64,000 bases of DNA, taken from positions 124,001-188,000 of the forward strand of contig CAVZUA010000002.1 of the NCBI GenBank assembly GCA_963778385.1, read 5' to 3'. Shown here piece by piece: positions 27,808-36,572 of this stretch. A program made the position numbers and the translations under genes. Numbering within the stretch: position 1 is the first letter of the stretch; each line of letters opens with the position of its first letter. This DNA comes from DATARH01 sp963778385. Lineage in GTDB: Bacteria; Pseudomonadota; Alphaproteobacteria; ATCC43930; CGMCC-115725. Under the pieces are notes generated by a model, which saw only the letters and a program-made list of their open reading frames with translations, did not search any database and had not been told where the DNA came from.

Positions 27808-29010
27808 CTACTCCGCCGCCACCGGGCGCAATTGCACTGAATTCGGGCCGTAGCGGTCGCGGAACGGTTCGGTATCAATCTCCTCCAACTCGATCTCGCC
27901 GGCGAGCACTTTGGCCTTCCATTCCTCCTGCGCCGGGATGTTGGCGTGGAACTCCGGCATCACCTCGCGGGCGAAGAGTTCGAGGCTTTCGTAGATATGC
28001 GCGTGGGTATTCTTGCCGGCCTGGTTGAGCAGGATGACCTGGTCGATATGCGAGGTCTCGAAGCGGCGCAGTTTGCGCCGGATCGTTTCCGGTGAGCCGA
28101 TCAGCCCGCCGCGCAGCGCGCGCTCCAGCCCCTCCGGGTTCTCGCGCTTCCACTTCTCGTATTCGTCCCACAGGTTGACCGTGCCCGGCGCCGGCCGTTC
28201 GCGGGTCGCGCTCTGTCCGTAAAAGCGCAACGCAAACTGGAAGAACGGAATGCCGTCGGCGCGGCGGCGCGCCTCCTCGTCGGTCTCGGCACACATGAAA
28301 TAGCTGGTCAGCGCGATATTCGGGTTCACCCGATAGTCGGCGAGCTTTTCCTGCCGTTTGACGAAGGCGTTGTAATAGGCGTGCACCCAGGCATGCGCAG
28401 CGTCGGCCGAAAGGAACTGAAACGCCAGCGCACCAAGGCCGCGGCGCCCGGCCATCTCGATCGTATCCAGCGCCGAGCAGGCGACCCAGATCGGCGGGTG
28501 CGGCTTCTGGATCGGCTTTGGCAGCACATGGCGCAGCGGCATATCGAAATACTGGCCGTGATGCTCGCTCGGGCCGTCCTTGAACATCGGGATGATGGCG
28601 CGGATCGCCTCCTCCCAGATCGCGCGCTTTTCGCCATAGGCGACGCCGAACGGGTCGAGCTCGGTCGTGCTGGCGCTTTCGCCGGTGCCGAATTCGACGC
28701 GGCCGCGGCTCACCAGATCGAGCGCGGCGATACGCTCGGCGCAGCGCGCCGGGTGCGTGGTGGTGAGCTGCATGATGCCGTGCGCGAGGCGGATGTTCTT
28801 GGTGCGCTGCGAGGCGGCGGAGAGGAACACCTCGGGCGCCGGCGAGTGCGAATATTCTTCGAGGAAATGGTGCTCGACCTCCCAGGCGAAGTCGTAGCCG
28901 AGCCGGTCGGCCAGCTCGACCTGATCGAGCGCGTTCTGGTAGAGCGTCAGCTCGCCATCGGCGGTCCACGGCCGCGGCATCTGCAGCTCGTAGAAAATCC
29001 CAAATTTCAT
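27808..29010 (-). CDS. LLM-class flavin-dependent oxidoreductase (luciferase-like)
   Basis: 400 residues starting MKFGIFYELQMPRPWTADGE. The luciferase-like barrel carries WEVEHHFLEEYSHSPAPEVF with the family's EHHF, and GRVEFGTGESASTTELDPFG in the flavin region. The C-terminal extension beyond 340 is longer than in most bacterial LLM proteins and contains EEWKAKVLAGEIELEEID. It likely uses FMN to oxidise an organic substrate, possibly as a two-component monooxygenase; no reductase partner is visible. First gene of a minus-strand group with the small membrane protein and the frameshifted LLM gene. Confidence 0.88.
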   Translation of the reverse strand: MKFGIFYELQMPRPWTADGELTLYQNALDQVELADRLGYDFAWEVEHHFLEEYSHSPAPEVFLSAASQRTKNIRLAHGIMQLTTTHPARCAERIAALDLVSRGRVEFGTGESASTTELDPFGVAYGEKRAIWEEAIRAIIPMFKDGPSEHHGQYFDMPLRHVLPKPIQKPHPPIWVACSALDTIEMAGRRGLGALAFQFLSADAAHAWVHAYYNAFVKRQEKLADYRVNPNIALTSYFMCAETDEEARRRADGIPFFQFALRFYGQSATRERPAPGTVNLWDEYEKWKRENPEGLERALRGGLIGSPETIRRKLRRFETSHIDQVILLNQAGKNTHAHIYESLELFAREVMPEFHANIPAQEEWKAKVLAGEIELEEIDTEPFRDRYGPNSVQLRPVAAE

Positions 29011-29087
29011 GTTCTGCCCTCTCGCGTCGCCTCGCCGCGATCATGGCGGGCGGCGCGGCAATGCTCAAGCGCTGGCGGGCGGTTCGT

Positions 29088-29163
29088 GTAGGATGGGTTG
29101 AGGAACGAAACCCATCATCGGTTCGCCGGGTCGATGGGTTTCGCGGCGCTCAACCCATCCTAC
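29088..29163. repeat. Intergenic palindromic repeat, family F
   Basis: Arms GTAGGATGGGTTGAG and CTCAACCCATCCTAC are perfect complements at the outer ends, with inner GAAACCCATC / GATGGGTTTC. A degenerate copy is at 41468-41541. It lies between divergent LLM oxidoreductase genes. Confidence 0.85.
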
Positions 29164-29181
29164 GGCAGGGGCACGTCCGTC

Positions 29182-30153
29182 ATGAAGGTCGGCCTGTTCA
29201 TCAACACGCAGTTTCCGGAAGGCTTCAACGTCGCCGAGCACGTGCCGGCGATGATCGAGCAGGTGCACGCCGCGCGCGACGCCGGGTTCGCGTCGCTGTG
29301 GTTTCCGCATCACTGGCTGACCCATCCGATGCAGATGCTGCAGTTGACACCGGTGATGGGCTATCTCGCGGCGCATGCCGGCGACATGACGATCGGCCCC
29401 AACATCCTGATCCTGCCGCCGCTCAACCCGACCCACATCGCCGAGGAAGCCGCGACGCTCGACGTACTGACCGGCGGCAAATACATCCTCGGGGTCGGGC
29501 TCGGTTACCGCCAGCCGGAATTCGACGCGTTCGGCGTGCCGCTTTCCGAGCGCGCGCCGCGCTTCAACGAGGCGATCGGGCTGATGCGCCGGCTGTGGAC
29601 AGAGGACCGGGTGACGCATCAGGGCCGGTTCTACACGGTCAACGACGCCGGGATCAGCGTGAAGCCGGTGCGCGCCGGCGGGCCGCCGATCTATATCGCC
29701 GCGCAGGCCGAGACGCCGGTAAAGCGTGCGGCGCGCATCGGCGATGCCTGGCTGATCGTCAACATCCGCGGGATCGGCAACCTCGTGCCGCTGATGCAGA
29801 CCTACCGCGCCGCGCTCCAGGAATACAGCCGCACCCCGCTCGAATACCCGATCACGGTCGAATGCTATGTCGGCGAGCGGCATGCCACGGCGCATGAGGA
29901 ATGCCGCGAACCGCTCGAATTCAAGTACAGCGCCTACGCCGCCTGGGGCATGGAGCACAGCAGCGGCACCTCGTTCGAGGATTTCGCCCGCGACCGCTTC
30001 ATCATCGGCGACAAGGTCTCGGTCAAGGAGGAGATCGCGCGCTATCGCGAGATCCTGGGCGTCGACCATTTCATCATGCGCTGCCAATGGCCGGGCCTGC
30101 CGCAGGAGCGGACGCTGAGCTCGATCAAACGGCTTGGCGAGATTTTCGCATAG
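29182..30153 (+). CDS. LLM-class flavin-dependent oxidoreductase (luciferase-like)
   Basis: 323 residues from ATG at 29182; the open frame upstream runs through a palindromic repeat and is not coding. MKVGLFINTQFPEGF opens the barrel; SLWFPHHWLTHPMQML and GKYILGVGLGYRQPEFDAFG are conserved blocks of the family. C-terminal FEDFARDRFIIGDKVSVKEE is a usual F420/FMN-site region. Substrate unknown. Divergent from the oxidoreductase gene at 27808-29010 but clearly a different subfamily. Confidence 0.87.
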   Translation: MKVGLFINTQFPEGFNVAEHVPAMIEQVHAARDAGFASLWFPHHWLTHPMQMLQLTPVMGYLAAHAGDMTIGPNILILPPLNPTHIAEEAATLDVLTGGKYILGVGLGYRQPEFDAFGVPLSERAPRFNEAIGLMRRLWTEDRVTHQGRFYTVNDAGISVKPVRAGGPPIYIAAQAETPVKRAARIGDAWLIVNIRGIGNLVPLMQTYRAALQEYSRTPLEYPITVECYVGERHATAHEECREPLEFKYSAYAAWGMEHSSGTSFEDFARDRFIIGDKVSVKEEIARYREILGVDHFIMRCQWPGLPQERTLSSIKRLGEIFA

Positions 30154-30179
30154 ACGCCGGAACTGCAACGGCGCCCTTG

Positions 30180-30290
30180 CGTCCTTCGAGATGCGCCTGA
30201 CGGCGCCCCTCAGGATGAGGAACGGTGGTGGATGGCATCAAAGAAAAGGCCTCATCCTGAGGTGCTCCGCGAAGCGAAGCCTCGAAGGAC
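30180..30290. repeat. Intergenic palindromic repeat, family D
   Basis: A nearly ideal copy: outer arms GTCCTTCGAG and CTCGAAGGAC, inner arms CCTCAGGATGAGG and CCTCATCCTGAGG. It fills the gap between the oxidoreductase and MFS genes. Confidence 0.88.
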
Positions 30291-30331
30291 CCTCGATGTG
30301 CATCCAGCTATTGATCTAGGACCGTAACCCG

Positions 30332-31594
30332 ATGGCCGAATTGCAGGCCGGCCAGGAAACCCAGACCGCCGAGGAGGAAGGCGGCTTTGCCGCGCAATGG
30401 CAGAGCACGCTGTGGGCGATGGTCACGGTGCAGTTCGTGATGACCATGGCGTTCTCGATGCTGACACCGATCATGCCGCTGCTGCTCCCCGAACTCGGCG
30501 TGCACAGCGTGGCGGCGATCGATATCTGGGCCGGCATTCTGTCGGGCATCACCTCGTTTGTCGCGGCGTTTGCCTCGCCGGTCTGGGGTCGTGTCGCCGA
30601 TCGGCACGGCCGCAAACTGATGCTGCTCCGCGCCAGCTTGGCCATCGGCTTCTTTACCGCGCTGATGGGGTTGTCGGCCAATGTCTGGCAGTTCTTCGCG
30701 GCGCGCACGCTGATGGGCGTGTTTGCCGGGTTCTCGTCGACCGCGATCGCGCTGGTGGCGAGCCAGGTGCCGGAGTCACGGCTCGGATACTCGCTCGGCT
30801 GGCTGTCGACCGGGCAGCTCGTTGGCTCGCTGGTCGGCCCGATCGTCGGCGGCGGACTTGCCGATCTCACCGGCAGTTACCGCGTGCCGTTCTATATCAC
30901 CGCGGCGATCATCTTCGCGTCGCTCGGCTTCGTGTGGTTTTGCGTGCGCGAGGAGTTCGTGCGGCCGCAATCGAGCAAGGGCAACCGTTCGCTCGCCGCC
31001 GGCCTGCTTGCGCTGATCAGCTCGCCGACCTTGCTGGCGCTGTTTTTCGTGCTGCTGATGGCGCAGTTCGGCGTGCGCACGGTACAGCCGATCGTCACGC
31101 TCTACGTCAAGGAGATGGTCGGCGACCTGCCCAATCTGGCGACGCTCGCGGGCATCGCGTTTTCGATCACCGGCGTCGCCAACGTAATCTCGGCGCCGTT
31201 TCTCGGTAACCGCAGCGACCGGATCGGCTATCGCCGGGTGCTGTTGATCTCGCTGCTCGGCAGCACGCTGACGACGCTGCCGCAGGCTTTCACCGACAAT
31301 TACTGGCTCTTCACCTTCGAGCGCTTTGCGGTCGGCCTCTTCATCGGCGGCCTGCTGCCGACCGCCAACGCGCTGGTCGGGCGGCTGGTGCCGCGCTCGG
31401 ATCGCGGCACGATCTACGGCATGACCTCCTCCGCGATGTTCATGGGCAATTCGCTGGGACCATTGCTTGGCGGGTTCATCGCCGCCGGGTTCGGGCTGCA
31501 CTGGGTTTTCCTGATGACCGGGCTGGTCCTGGCGCTCAACCTGGTGTGGGTCTATTACCGCGTGCCGGAGTATCACGCGTCGCACAGCGATTAG
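30332..31594 (+). CDS. MFS efflux transporter
   Basis: 420 residues, about 12 membrane segments. After a 25-residue charged N-terminus the first helix is TLWAMVTVQFVMTMAFSML. The loop 2-3 motif A appears as GRVADRHGRKLMLL, and RTLMGVFAGFSSTAIALVAS is the helix-4 drug-antiporter region. A second motif-A-like GNRSDRIGYRRVLL lies in the other half. It resembles multidrug or tetracycline-type H+ antiporters. It heads a run of three closely spaced genes (gaps of 12 and 17 bp) with a secreted protein and a sirtuin. Confidence 0.87.
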   Translation: MAELQAGQETQTAEEEGGFAAQWQSTLWAMVTVQFVMTMAFSMLTPIMPLLLPELGVHSVAAIDIWAGILSGITSFVAAFASPVWGRVADRHGRKLMLLRASLAIGFFTALMGLSANVWQFFAARTLMGVFAGFSSTAIALVASQVPESRLGYSLGWLSTGQLVGSLVGPIVGGGLADLTGSYRVPFYITAAIIFASLGFVWFCVREEFVRPQSSKGNRSLAAGLLALISSPTLLALFFVLLMAQFGVRTVQPIVTLYVKEMVGDLPNLATLAGIAFSITGVANVISAPFLGNRSDRIGYRRVLLISLLGSTLTTLPQAFTDNYWLFTFERFAVGLFIGGLLPTANALVGRLVPRSDRGTIYGMTSSAMFMGNSLGPLLGGFIAAGFGLHWVFLMTGLVLALNLVWVYYRVPEYHASHSD

Positions 31595-31606
31595 ATCCGA
31601 CCGGAA

Positions 31607-32353
31607 ATGCCCTACGACCGCAGCCCTCAACATTTCTTCCGCTTTGTGCGGCTGAAACCGATACTGATCCTGGCCCTCGCCCTCGCCGCGGCGGGTCCGC
31701 GAGCCGGTGCGCAATCGCCGCCGCAGACCGCGGGCGAACATTCCCGAGCGGACGCCCGCAATGCTCGGTATTGCGAGATCATCCCGGTCGTGCGCGACGG
31801 TCTCCATCTGGTCGCAACGGTGTACAACACACTGGGCCTGAACGATTGCCCGGCAGCCCTCTGGGACCGGCTCGCCGAAGACCCGCTGAAGCAGCGCTTT
31901 GGCGCGATCAAGGTCATGCTCAACGGGCCGCGCTATTTTCTGATGGACACGATCGCCGGCGAAGGGGCCACCGCTGCGGGCGAAACGATCGATGTCGGCG
32001 GGTTGGCGATGACCAAGCGCGCGACGATTGATCTCAGCCTGACCGAACTGGGCGAAGGGCCGTATCGCGAGCGCACGATCAATCGGGAGACGCGCTACGT
32101 GTTCGACGCCGGGAAGCCGGTATTCGTGCTCGCCGCGCCGAACGGCAGCCGCTATGCGATGCAGGCCTATGCGCAGATCGTCGATAAGACGCTTTCCTAT
32201 GACGACCTGCCAAAGCTCGGCGATCGGCTGAAGCTGCCGCAGGGCTGGCGCTACACGGTGCTGGTGCCCGACAAGGACCTCGTGGTCGGCGCGCAGGGCA
32301 AGGCCACGGTCGTGCAGGACGAGCTCGCCGACACCTACCAGAAGCTCAACTGA
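31607..32353 (+). CDS. Secreted protein of unknown function
   Basis: 248 residues with a likely signal peptide (FVRLKPILILALALAAAG, cut near AGAQ). The rest is a hydrophilic mixed alpha/beta domain with two Cys (RYCEIIPVV, LNDCPAALWDR), which could form a disulfide, and a C-terminal GWRYTVLVPDKDLVV strand region. I do not recognise a family. It is the middle gene of a three-gene cluster (12 bp after the MFS gene, 17 bp before the sirtuin gene). Confidence 0.7.
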   Translation: MPYDRSPQHFFRFVRLKPILILALALAAAGPRAGAQSPPQTAGEHSRADARNARYCEIIPVVRDGLHLVATVYNTLGLNDCPAALWDRLAEDPLKQRFGAIKVMLNGPRYFLMDTIAGEGATAAGETIDVGGLAMTKRATIDLSLTELGEGPYRERTINRETRYVFDAGKPVFVLAAPNGSRYAMQAYAQIVDKTLSYDDLPKLGDRLKLPQGWRYTVLVPDKDLVVGAQGKATVVQDELADTYQKLN

Positions 32354-32370
32354 CCCAACGCTCCAACAGG

Positions 32371-33087
32371 ATGCCGAACACGTTCCCTCGCCCGCCGAAG
32401 ATCGTCGTGTTCACCGGACTCGGCCTGTCGTGCGAGTCGGGGTTTGCGCCGTTCGATCCGGCGACGATGCCCGAGGGCGTCGGACTTGAAGATGTGGTGA
32501 CGCGCGACGGCTTCGCCCGCGACCCGACGCTGGTGCAGGATTTCTACAACCGGCGCCGCCGCGAACTGCAGGCTGCGGCGCCCAACTTGGCGCATGAGGC
32601 GCTTGCCGCGCTCGACCTGACGCAGCCGGGGGAGGTGCTGATCGTCACCCGCAACATCGACGATTTCCACGAACGCGCCGGAAACCGGGACGTGATCCAC
32701 ACGCATGGCGAGCTGCTGAAGGCGCGCTGCCTGATCTGCACCAAGGTCTCGGGCTGGTTCGACGACCTGGGCGACACCGACCACTGCCCGGTCTGCGGCA
32801 ATATCGGGCATCTGCGCCCGCATATCGTCTGGGTCGGCGAGGAGCCCCTCGGCCTCGACAAGGCCTATATCGCGCTCGCGACCTGCGAGACGTTTGTCGC
32901 AATCGGCAATGCTGGTGGCGGCGAGCCGGGCCGCTCCTTTCTTGTCGAGGCTAAGCGCGCCGGCGCCCGGGCCATCGAATCCGCCACCGAGCCAACCCCG
33001 CTGTCAGCGGAGTTCAATGAGCGTCGGCATGGGCCGCTGAGCGAGACCATCACGGAATGGGTCAAGCAAACCGTCGGCGGACGCTAG
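32371..33087 (+). CDS. Divergent sirtuin (NAD-dependent deacylase-like)
   Basis: 238 residues. The Zn ribbon is intact (Cys120, Cys123, Cys139, Cys142), the catalytic His is H112 in IHTHGEL, and LRPHIVWVGEEP matches the family. Deviations: the first NAD-binding motif is TGLGLSCESGF rather than TGAGIS-ESGI, TRNIDDFH replaces TQNIDDLH, and the usual GTS is GNA (AIGNAGGGEPG). Family members remove acyl groups from lysine using NAD; this one may be active with altered specificity or be an NAD sensor. Last gene of the MFS/secreted-protein cluster. Confidence 0.8.
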   Translation: MPNTFPRPPKIVVFTGLGLSCESGFAPFDPATMPEGVGLEDVVTRDGFARDPTLVQDFYNRRRRELQAAAPNLAHEALAALDLTQPGEVLIVTRNIDDFHERAGNRDVIHTHGELLKARCLICTKVSGWFDDLGDTDHCPVCGNIGHLRPHIVWVGEEPLGLDKAYIALATCETFVAIGNAGGGEPGRSFLVEAKRAGARAIESATEPTPLSAEFNERRHGPLSETITEWVKQTVGGR

Positions 33088-33123
33088 CGCTCGTCCTTCC
33101 CAGCGCCGCGAGGCGGGTGATGG

Positions 33124-34740
33124 CTAAGCCGCCAGCTTCTCCCGCGCCGTTTCCTTGATCATCGCCGCGCCTTTCTCGGCGATCATGATGGTCGGCGCAT
33201 TGGTGTTGGTCGAGCTGACCGCGGGCATCACCGAGGCGTCGATGACGCGCAACCCTTCCAGCCCGTGCACTCGGAGCTGGTCGTCGACGACGCTCATCGC
33301 GTGGCTGCCCATCATGCACGAGCAGCTCGCGTGGTAGACCGTCGAGCCGTTCTGCCGCGCGTAATCGAGCAGCTCGTCGTCGCTCTGCACTGACGGCCCC
33401 GGCACGTTTTCCTCGATGATGTGCTTGGCCAGCGCCGGCGCGGCAAACAGCCGGCGCAGGAATTTGAGCCCGCCAACCATCGCACGCTGGTCGGTCGTGT
33501 CGGAGAGGTAGCGCGGGTTGATCGCCGGCTGCTGCCGGGCATCGGGCGACTGCGCCAGCACGTAGCCGCGCGACAGCGGCCGCATCTGCCACGGGCCGCC
33601 GGTGATGCCCGGCCGATCGTCGAGCTTGCGGATAAGCCCCGGCTTGTAGCTCGCCGGCGCGAAGACGCATTGCACGTCCGGTGTCGCCGATTCCGGCAGC
33701 ACCTTGACCGAGGCGGCGCAGAGCGAGGCGCCAAAGGTCATCATGCCGCGGCCCTGCAGAAAATATTTCCGCAGCTCGTTGGCGAAGCCGATCCCGCGGG
33801 CGCGCTCGTTGAGGGTTTCGAGGTCGCGCACATAGCACGAGATGCGGGCGATGTAATGATCCTGGAAATTCCGGCCGACACCGGGCAGCGCGTGATGCAC
33901 GGAAATGCCGGCTTTCTGCAGCACCTCGGGATCGCCGACGCCGGACAGTTGCAACACATGCGGCGAGCCGACCGCACCCGCCGAAAGGATCACCTCGCGC
34001 GCCGCCGCCACATGTTCGACCTGGCTGTTGCGTGAATAGACGATGCCGGTGGCCCGATTGCCGTCAAACACGACGTGATGCACCAGCGCGCGGGTGATGA
34101 TCTGCAAATTGGGCCGCTTTTTTGCCGGCCGCAGATAGGTGACCGCGGCGCTGGCGCGGCGGCGGCCGCCGCGCATCTGCTGGCACCAGCCGATCGAGTC
34201 GCCGGTGCCGCGCGGCAAATTGTTGACGTCCGGCCGGAATTCCACGCCAAGCTCCTGCGCCGCGGCGATGATCGCATGGCACGCTTCGGGCTGCTCGGTC
34301 ATCGGCGACGTCGTCAGAAAGCCGGTGCGGCTATGGATTTCAGCCTCTTCGCCGGTCCACCTCTCAGCGCGCTTAAAGAATGGCAGCACATCGTCCCAGC
34401 CCCAGCCGCGATTGCCGAGCTGCGCCCAATGGTCGTAATCCTCGGGCTGGCTGCGGATGTAGATCAGCCCGTTGATCGACGACGACCCGCCCAGCACCCG
34501 GCCGCGCGGATAGGCGATGGCCCGCCCGGCGGTGCCGGGGTCGGCCTCGGCCTTGAACCCCCAGGTGAGCTGCTTGTGGTCGAGCAGCTTCATATAGCCG
34601 ACGGGGATGTGGATGAGCGGGTTCCAGTCGCGCCCGCCCGCCTCGATCAGGATGACGCGGACGGCGGGGTCCTCGGTCAGCCGGTTGGCCAGCACGCACC
34701 CGGCCGAGCCTGCTCCGACGATGATGTAATCTGCTTGCAT
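33124..34740 (-). CDS. GMC-family FAD oxidoreductase, copy 1 of 3
   Basis: 538 residues; the start at 34740 (MQADYIIVGAGSAGCVLANR) has AGGAG six bases upstream, whereas the ATG two codons earlier is too close. Rossmann FAD site VGAGSAGCVLANRL, first GMC signature GRVLGGSSSINGLIYIRS, second GAVGSPHVLQLSGVGDP. Catalytic His in VYHASCSCMMG and Asn in SSTNTNAPTIMIAEKGA. Such enzymes oxidise alcohols, choline or glycols and pass electrons to quinones or oxygen. It is furthest downstream of three tandem minus-strand paralogues. Confidence 0.9.
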   Translation of the reverse strand: MQADYIIVGAGSAGCVLANRLTEDPAVRVILIEAGGRDWNPLIHIPVGYMKLLDHKQLTWGFKAEADPGTAGRAIAYPRGRVLGGSSSINGLIYIRSQPEDYDHWAQLGNRGWGWDDVLPFFKRAERWTGEEAEIHSRTGFLTTSPMTEQPEACHAIIAAAQELGVEFRPDVNNLPRGTGDSIGWCQQMRGGRRRASAAVTYLRPAKKRPNLQIITRALVHHVVFDGNRATGIVYSRNSQVEHVAAAREVILSAGAVGSPHVLQLSGVGDPEVLQKAGISVHHALPGVGRNFQDHYIARISCYVRDLETLNERARGIGFANELRKYFLQGRGMMTFGASLCAASVKVLPESATPDVQCVFAPASYKPGLIRKLDDRPGITGGPWQMRPLSRGYVLAQSPDARQQPAINPRYLSDTTDQRAMVGGLKFLRRLFAAPALAKHIIEENVPGPSVQSDDELLDYARQNGSTVYHASCSCMMGSHAMSVVDDQLRVHGLEGLRVIDASVMPAVSSTNTNAPTIMIAEKGAAMIKETAREKLAA

Positions 34741-34756
34741 CGACATCTCCTGAGTG

Positions 34757-34853
34757 CCCCCACCCTGTCCCTCCCCCGCCAGCGGAGGAGGGGACGCTCT
34801 TCTGAGCAAACCTTATCCCCTCCCCCACAAGCGAGGGAGGGCCGGGGTGGAGG
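34757..34853. repeat. Palindromic repeat between GMC genes, family H
   Basis: CCCTCCCCCGCCAGCGGAGGAGGGG and a second CCCCTCCC...GGGAGGG unit, a G/C-run inverted repeat filling the gap between GMC copies 2 and 1. Confidence 0.65.
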
Positions 34854-36470
34854 CTAAGCCGCCAACCGCTGGCGCGCGGCCGCCTGGATCATCGCGGCGC
34901 CCTTTTCGGCGATCATGATGGTCGGCGCGTTGGTGTTGGTCGACGTGACCGTCGGCATCACCGAGGCGTCGATGACGCGCAGTCCTTCGACCCCGTGTAC
35001 GCGGAGCCGATCGTCGACCACGGCCATCATGTCCTGCCCCATCTTGCAGGTGCAGGTGGCGTGGAACACGGTCGAGCCGGTCTGCCGCAGGTAATGCAGC
35101 AACTCGTCGTCGCTCTGCACGTCCCTGCCGGGCAGCATTTCGGCGACAAAATAGGGCGCCAGGGCCGGCGCAGCGAACAGCCGGCGCGCGGCGCGCAGGC
35201 CGCCGATCGCGCAACGCTTGTCGGTCTCGTCCGAGAGGTAACGCGGGTTGATTGCCGGCGCGTCCATCGGATTGTTGGTCTTGGCCTCCACATAGCCGCG
35301 CGACAGTGGCCGCATCTGCCACATCCCGCCGGTCATGCCGGGCTTGCTGTCGAGTTTGCGGATCGGCCCCGGCGCGAAGCTGGCGTTGGCGAAAAGGATT
35401 TGCACATCCGGCGTCGCCGACTCCTCTAGCACTTTGATCGAAGCGCAGACCAGCGACGCGGCATAGGTCAGCAGGCCTTGGCCGGACAGCACGTAACGCG
35501 CCAGCTCGCCAAGGAACGGCAGACCGCGCGACTTCTCGTTGGCGGTCGGCGCATCCTTGATCTCGGCGGTGACGCGGGCGAGGAAATGATCCTGCAAATT
35601 CTTCCCGACGCCGGGCAGCGCGTGCACCACCGGCACACCGATCCGCGCCAGATGGTCGGGGTCGCCGACCCCCGACAGCTGCAACACATGCGGCGAGCCG
35701 ATCGCGCCACCCGAGAGGATCACCTCACGCGCCGCCTCGGCCTTCTCCATTACACCGTTGCGCCGGAATTCGACCCCGGTCGCGCGCTTGCCGTCGAAAG
35801 TCACGCGGCGGACCATCGCGTTGGTCACGACCTGGAGATTGGGGCGTTTGATCGCCGCGCGCAGATAGGTGCGCGCCGCGCTTTGCCGGCGTCTCCCGCG
35901 CCGCGTCTGCTGCACCCAGCCGATATTGTCGCCGGCACCGGGCGGCAGGTGGTTCACGTCCTCGGCATAGCGCAGGCCGATCTGCGTGCCGGCCTCGATG
36001 ATCTTGTGGCAGAGGAATGGCTTGTCGGCAGTGGCCGAGGTCAGCAACGGCCCTTCCTTGCCGTGGAATTCGTCCTCGCCGCCCTCCCAGCTTTCGGCGC
36101 GCTTGAAATAGGGCAGAACCCCCTCCCAGTCCCAGCCGCGATTGCCGAGCTGCGACCAGTGGTCGAAATCCTCAGGTTGGCCGCGGACATAGATCATGCC
36201 GTTGATCGATGACGAGCCGCCGAGCACCTTGCCACGCGGATAGAGGATCGAGCGGTTGTTCACCCCCTCATCCGCCTCGGCGTAGTACATCCAGGTCCAC
36301 TTCTTGTGGTCGAGCAGCTTGATATAGCCGGCCGGGATATGGATCAGCGGGCTGGTATCCTTGCCGCCCGCCTCGAGCAGGATGACCCTGACGCTGGGAT
36401 CGGCCGTGAGGCGATTGGCGAGCGTGCAGCCGGCCGATCCGGCGCCGACGATTACGTAATCTGCTTGCAT
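34854..36470 (-). CDS. GMC-family FAD oxidoreductase, copy 2 of 3
   Basis: 538 residues from ATG 36470 (GGAGG nearby upstream). Same layout as its neighbours: MQADYVIVGAGSAGCTLAN, GKVLGGSSSINGMIYVRG, GAIGSPHVLQLSGVGDP, VFHATCTCKMG and TSTNTNAPTIMIAEKGA. Where copies 1 and 3 have CMM in the His motif, this one has CKM, and its second half is the most diverged. Same chemistry expected, different substrate possible. Confidence 0.9.
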   Translation of the reverse strand: MQADYVIVGAGSAGCTLANRLTADPSVRVILLEAGGKDTSPLIHIPAGYIKLLDHKKWTWMYYAEADEGVNNRSILYPRGKVLGGSSSINGMIYVRGQPEDFDHWSQLGNRGWDWEGVLPYFKRAESWEGGEDEFHGKEGPLLTSATADKPFLCHKIIEAGTQIGLRYAEDVNHLPPGAGDNIGWVQQTRRGRRRQSAARTYLRAAIKRPNLQVVTNAMVRRVTFDGKRATGVEFRRNGVMEKAEAAREVILSGGAIGSPHVLQLSGVGDPDHLARIGVPVVHALPGVGKNLQDHFLARVTAEIKDAPTANEKSRGLPFLGELARYVLSGQGLLTYAASLVCASIKVLEESATPDVQILFANASFAPGPIRKLDSKPGMTGGMWQMRPLSRGYVEAKTNNPMDAPAINPRYLSDETDKRCAIGGLRAARRLFAAPALAPYFVAEMLPGRDVQSDDELLHYLRQTGSTVFHATCTCKMGQDMMAVVDDRLRVHGVEGLRVIDASVMPTVTSTNTNAPTIMIAEKGAAMIQAAARQRLAA

Positions 36471-36489
36471 CCGTTTCCTCCCTCTTCCA

Positions 36490-36567
36490 TCCCGGCGAAG
36501 GCCGGGACCCATCGTTCAGCTGCACGAGAAGCGGAAAAATGGGCCCCGGCCTACGCCGGGGTAGTCC
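36490..36567. repeat. Palindromic repeat between GMC genes, family C
   Basis: CCCGGCGAAGGCCGGGACCCATCG opposite GGGCCCCGGCCTACGCCGGGG. Same family as the intercistronic element at 17959-18042. Confidence 0.8.
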
Positions 36568-36572
36568 TTCTA

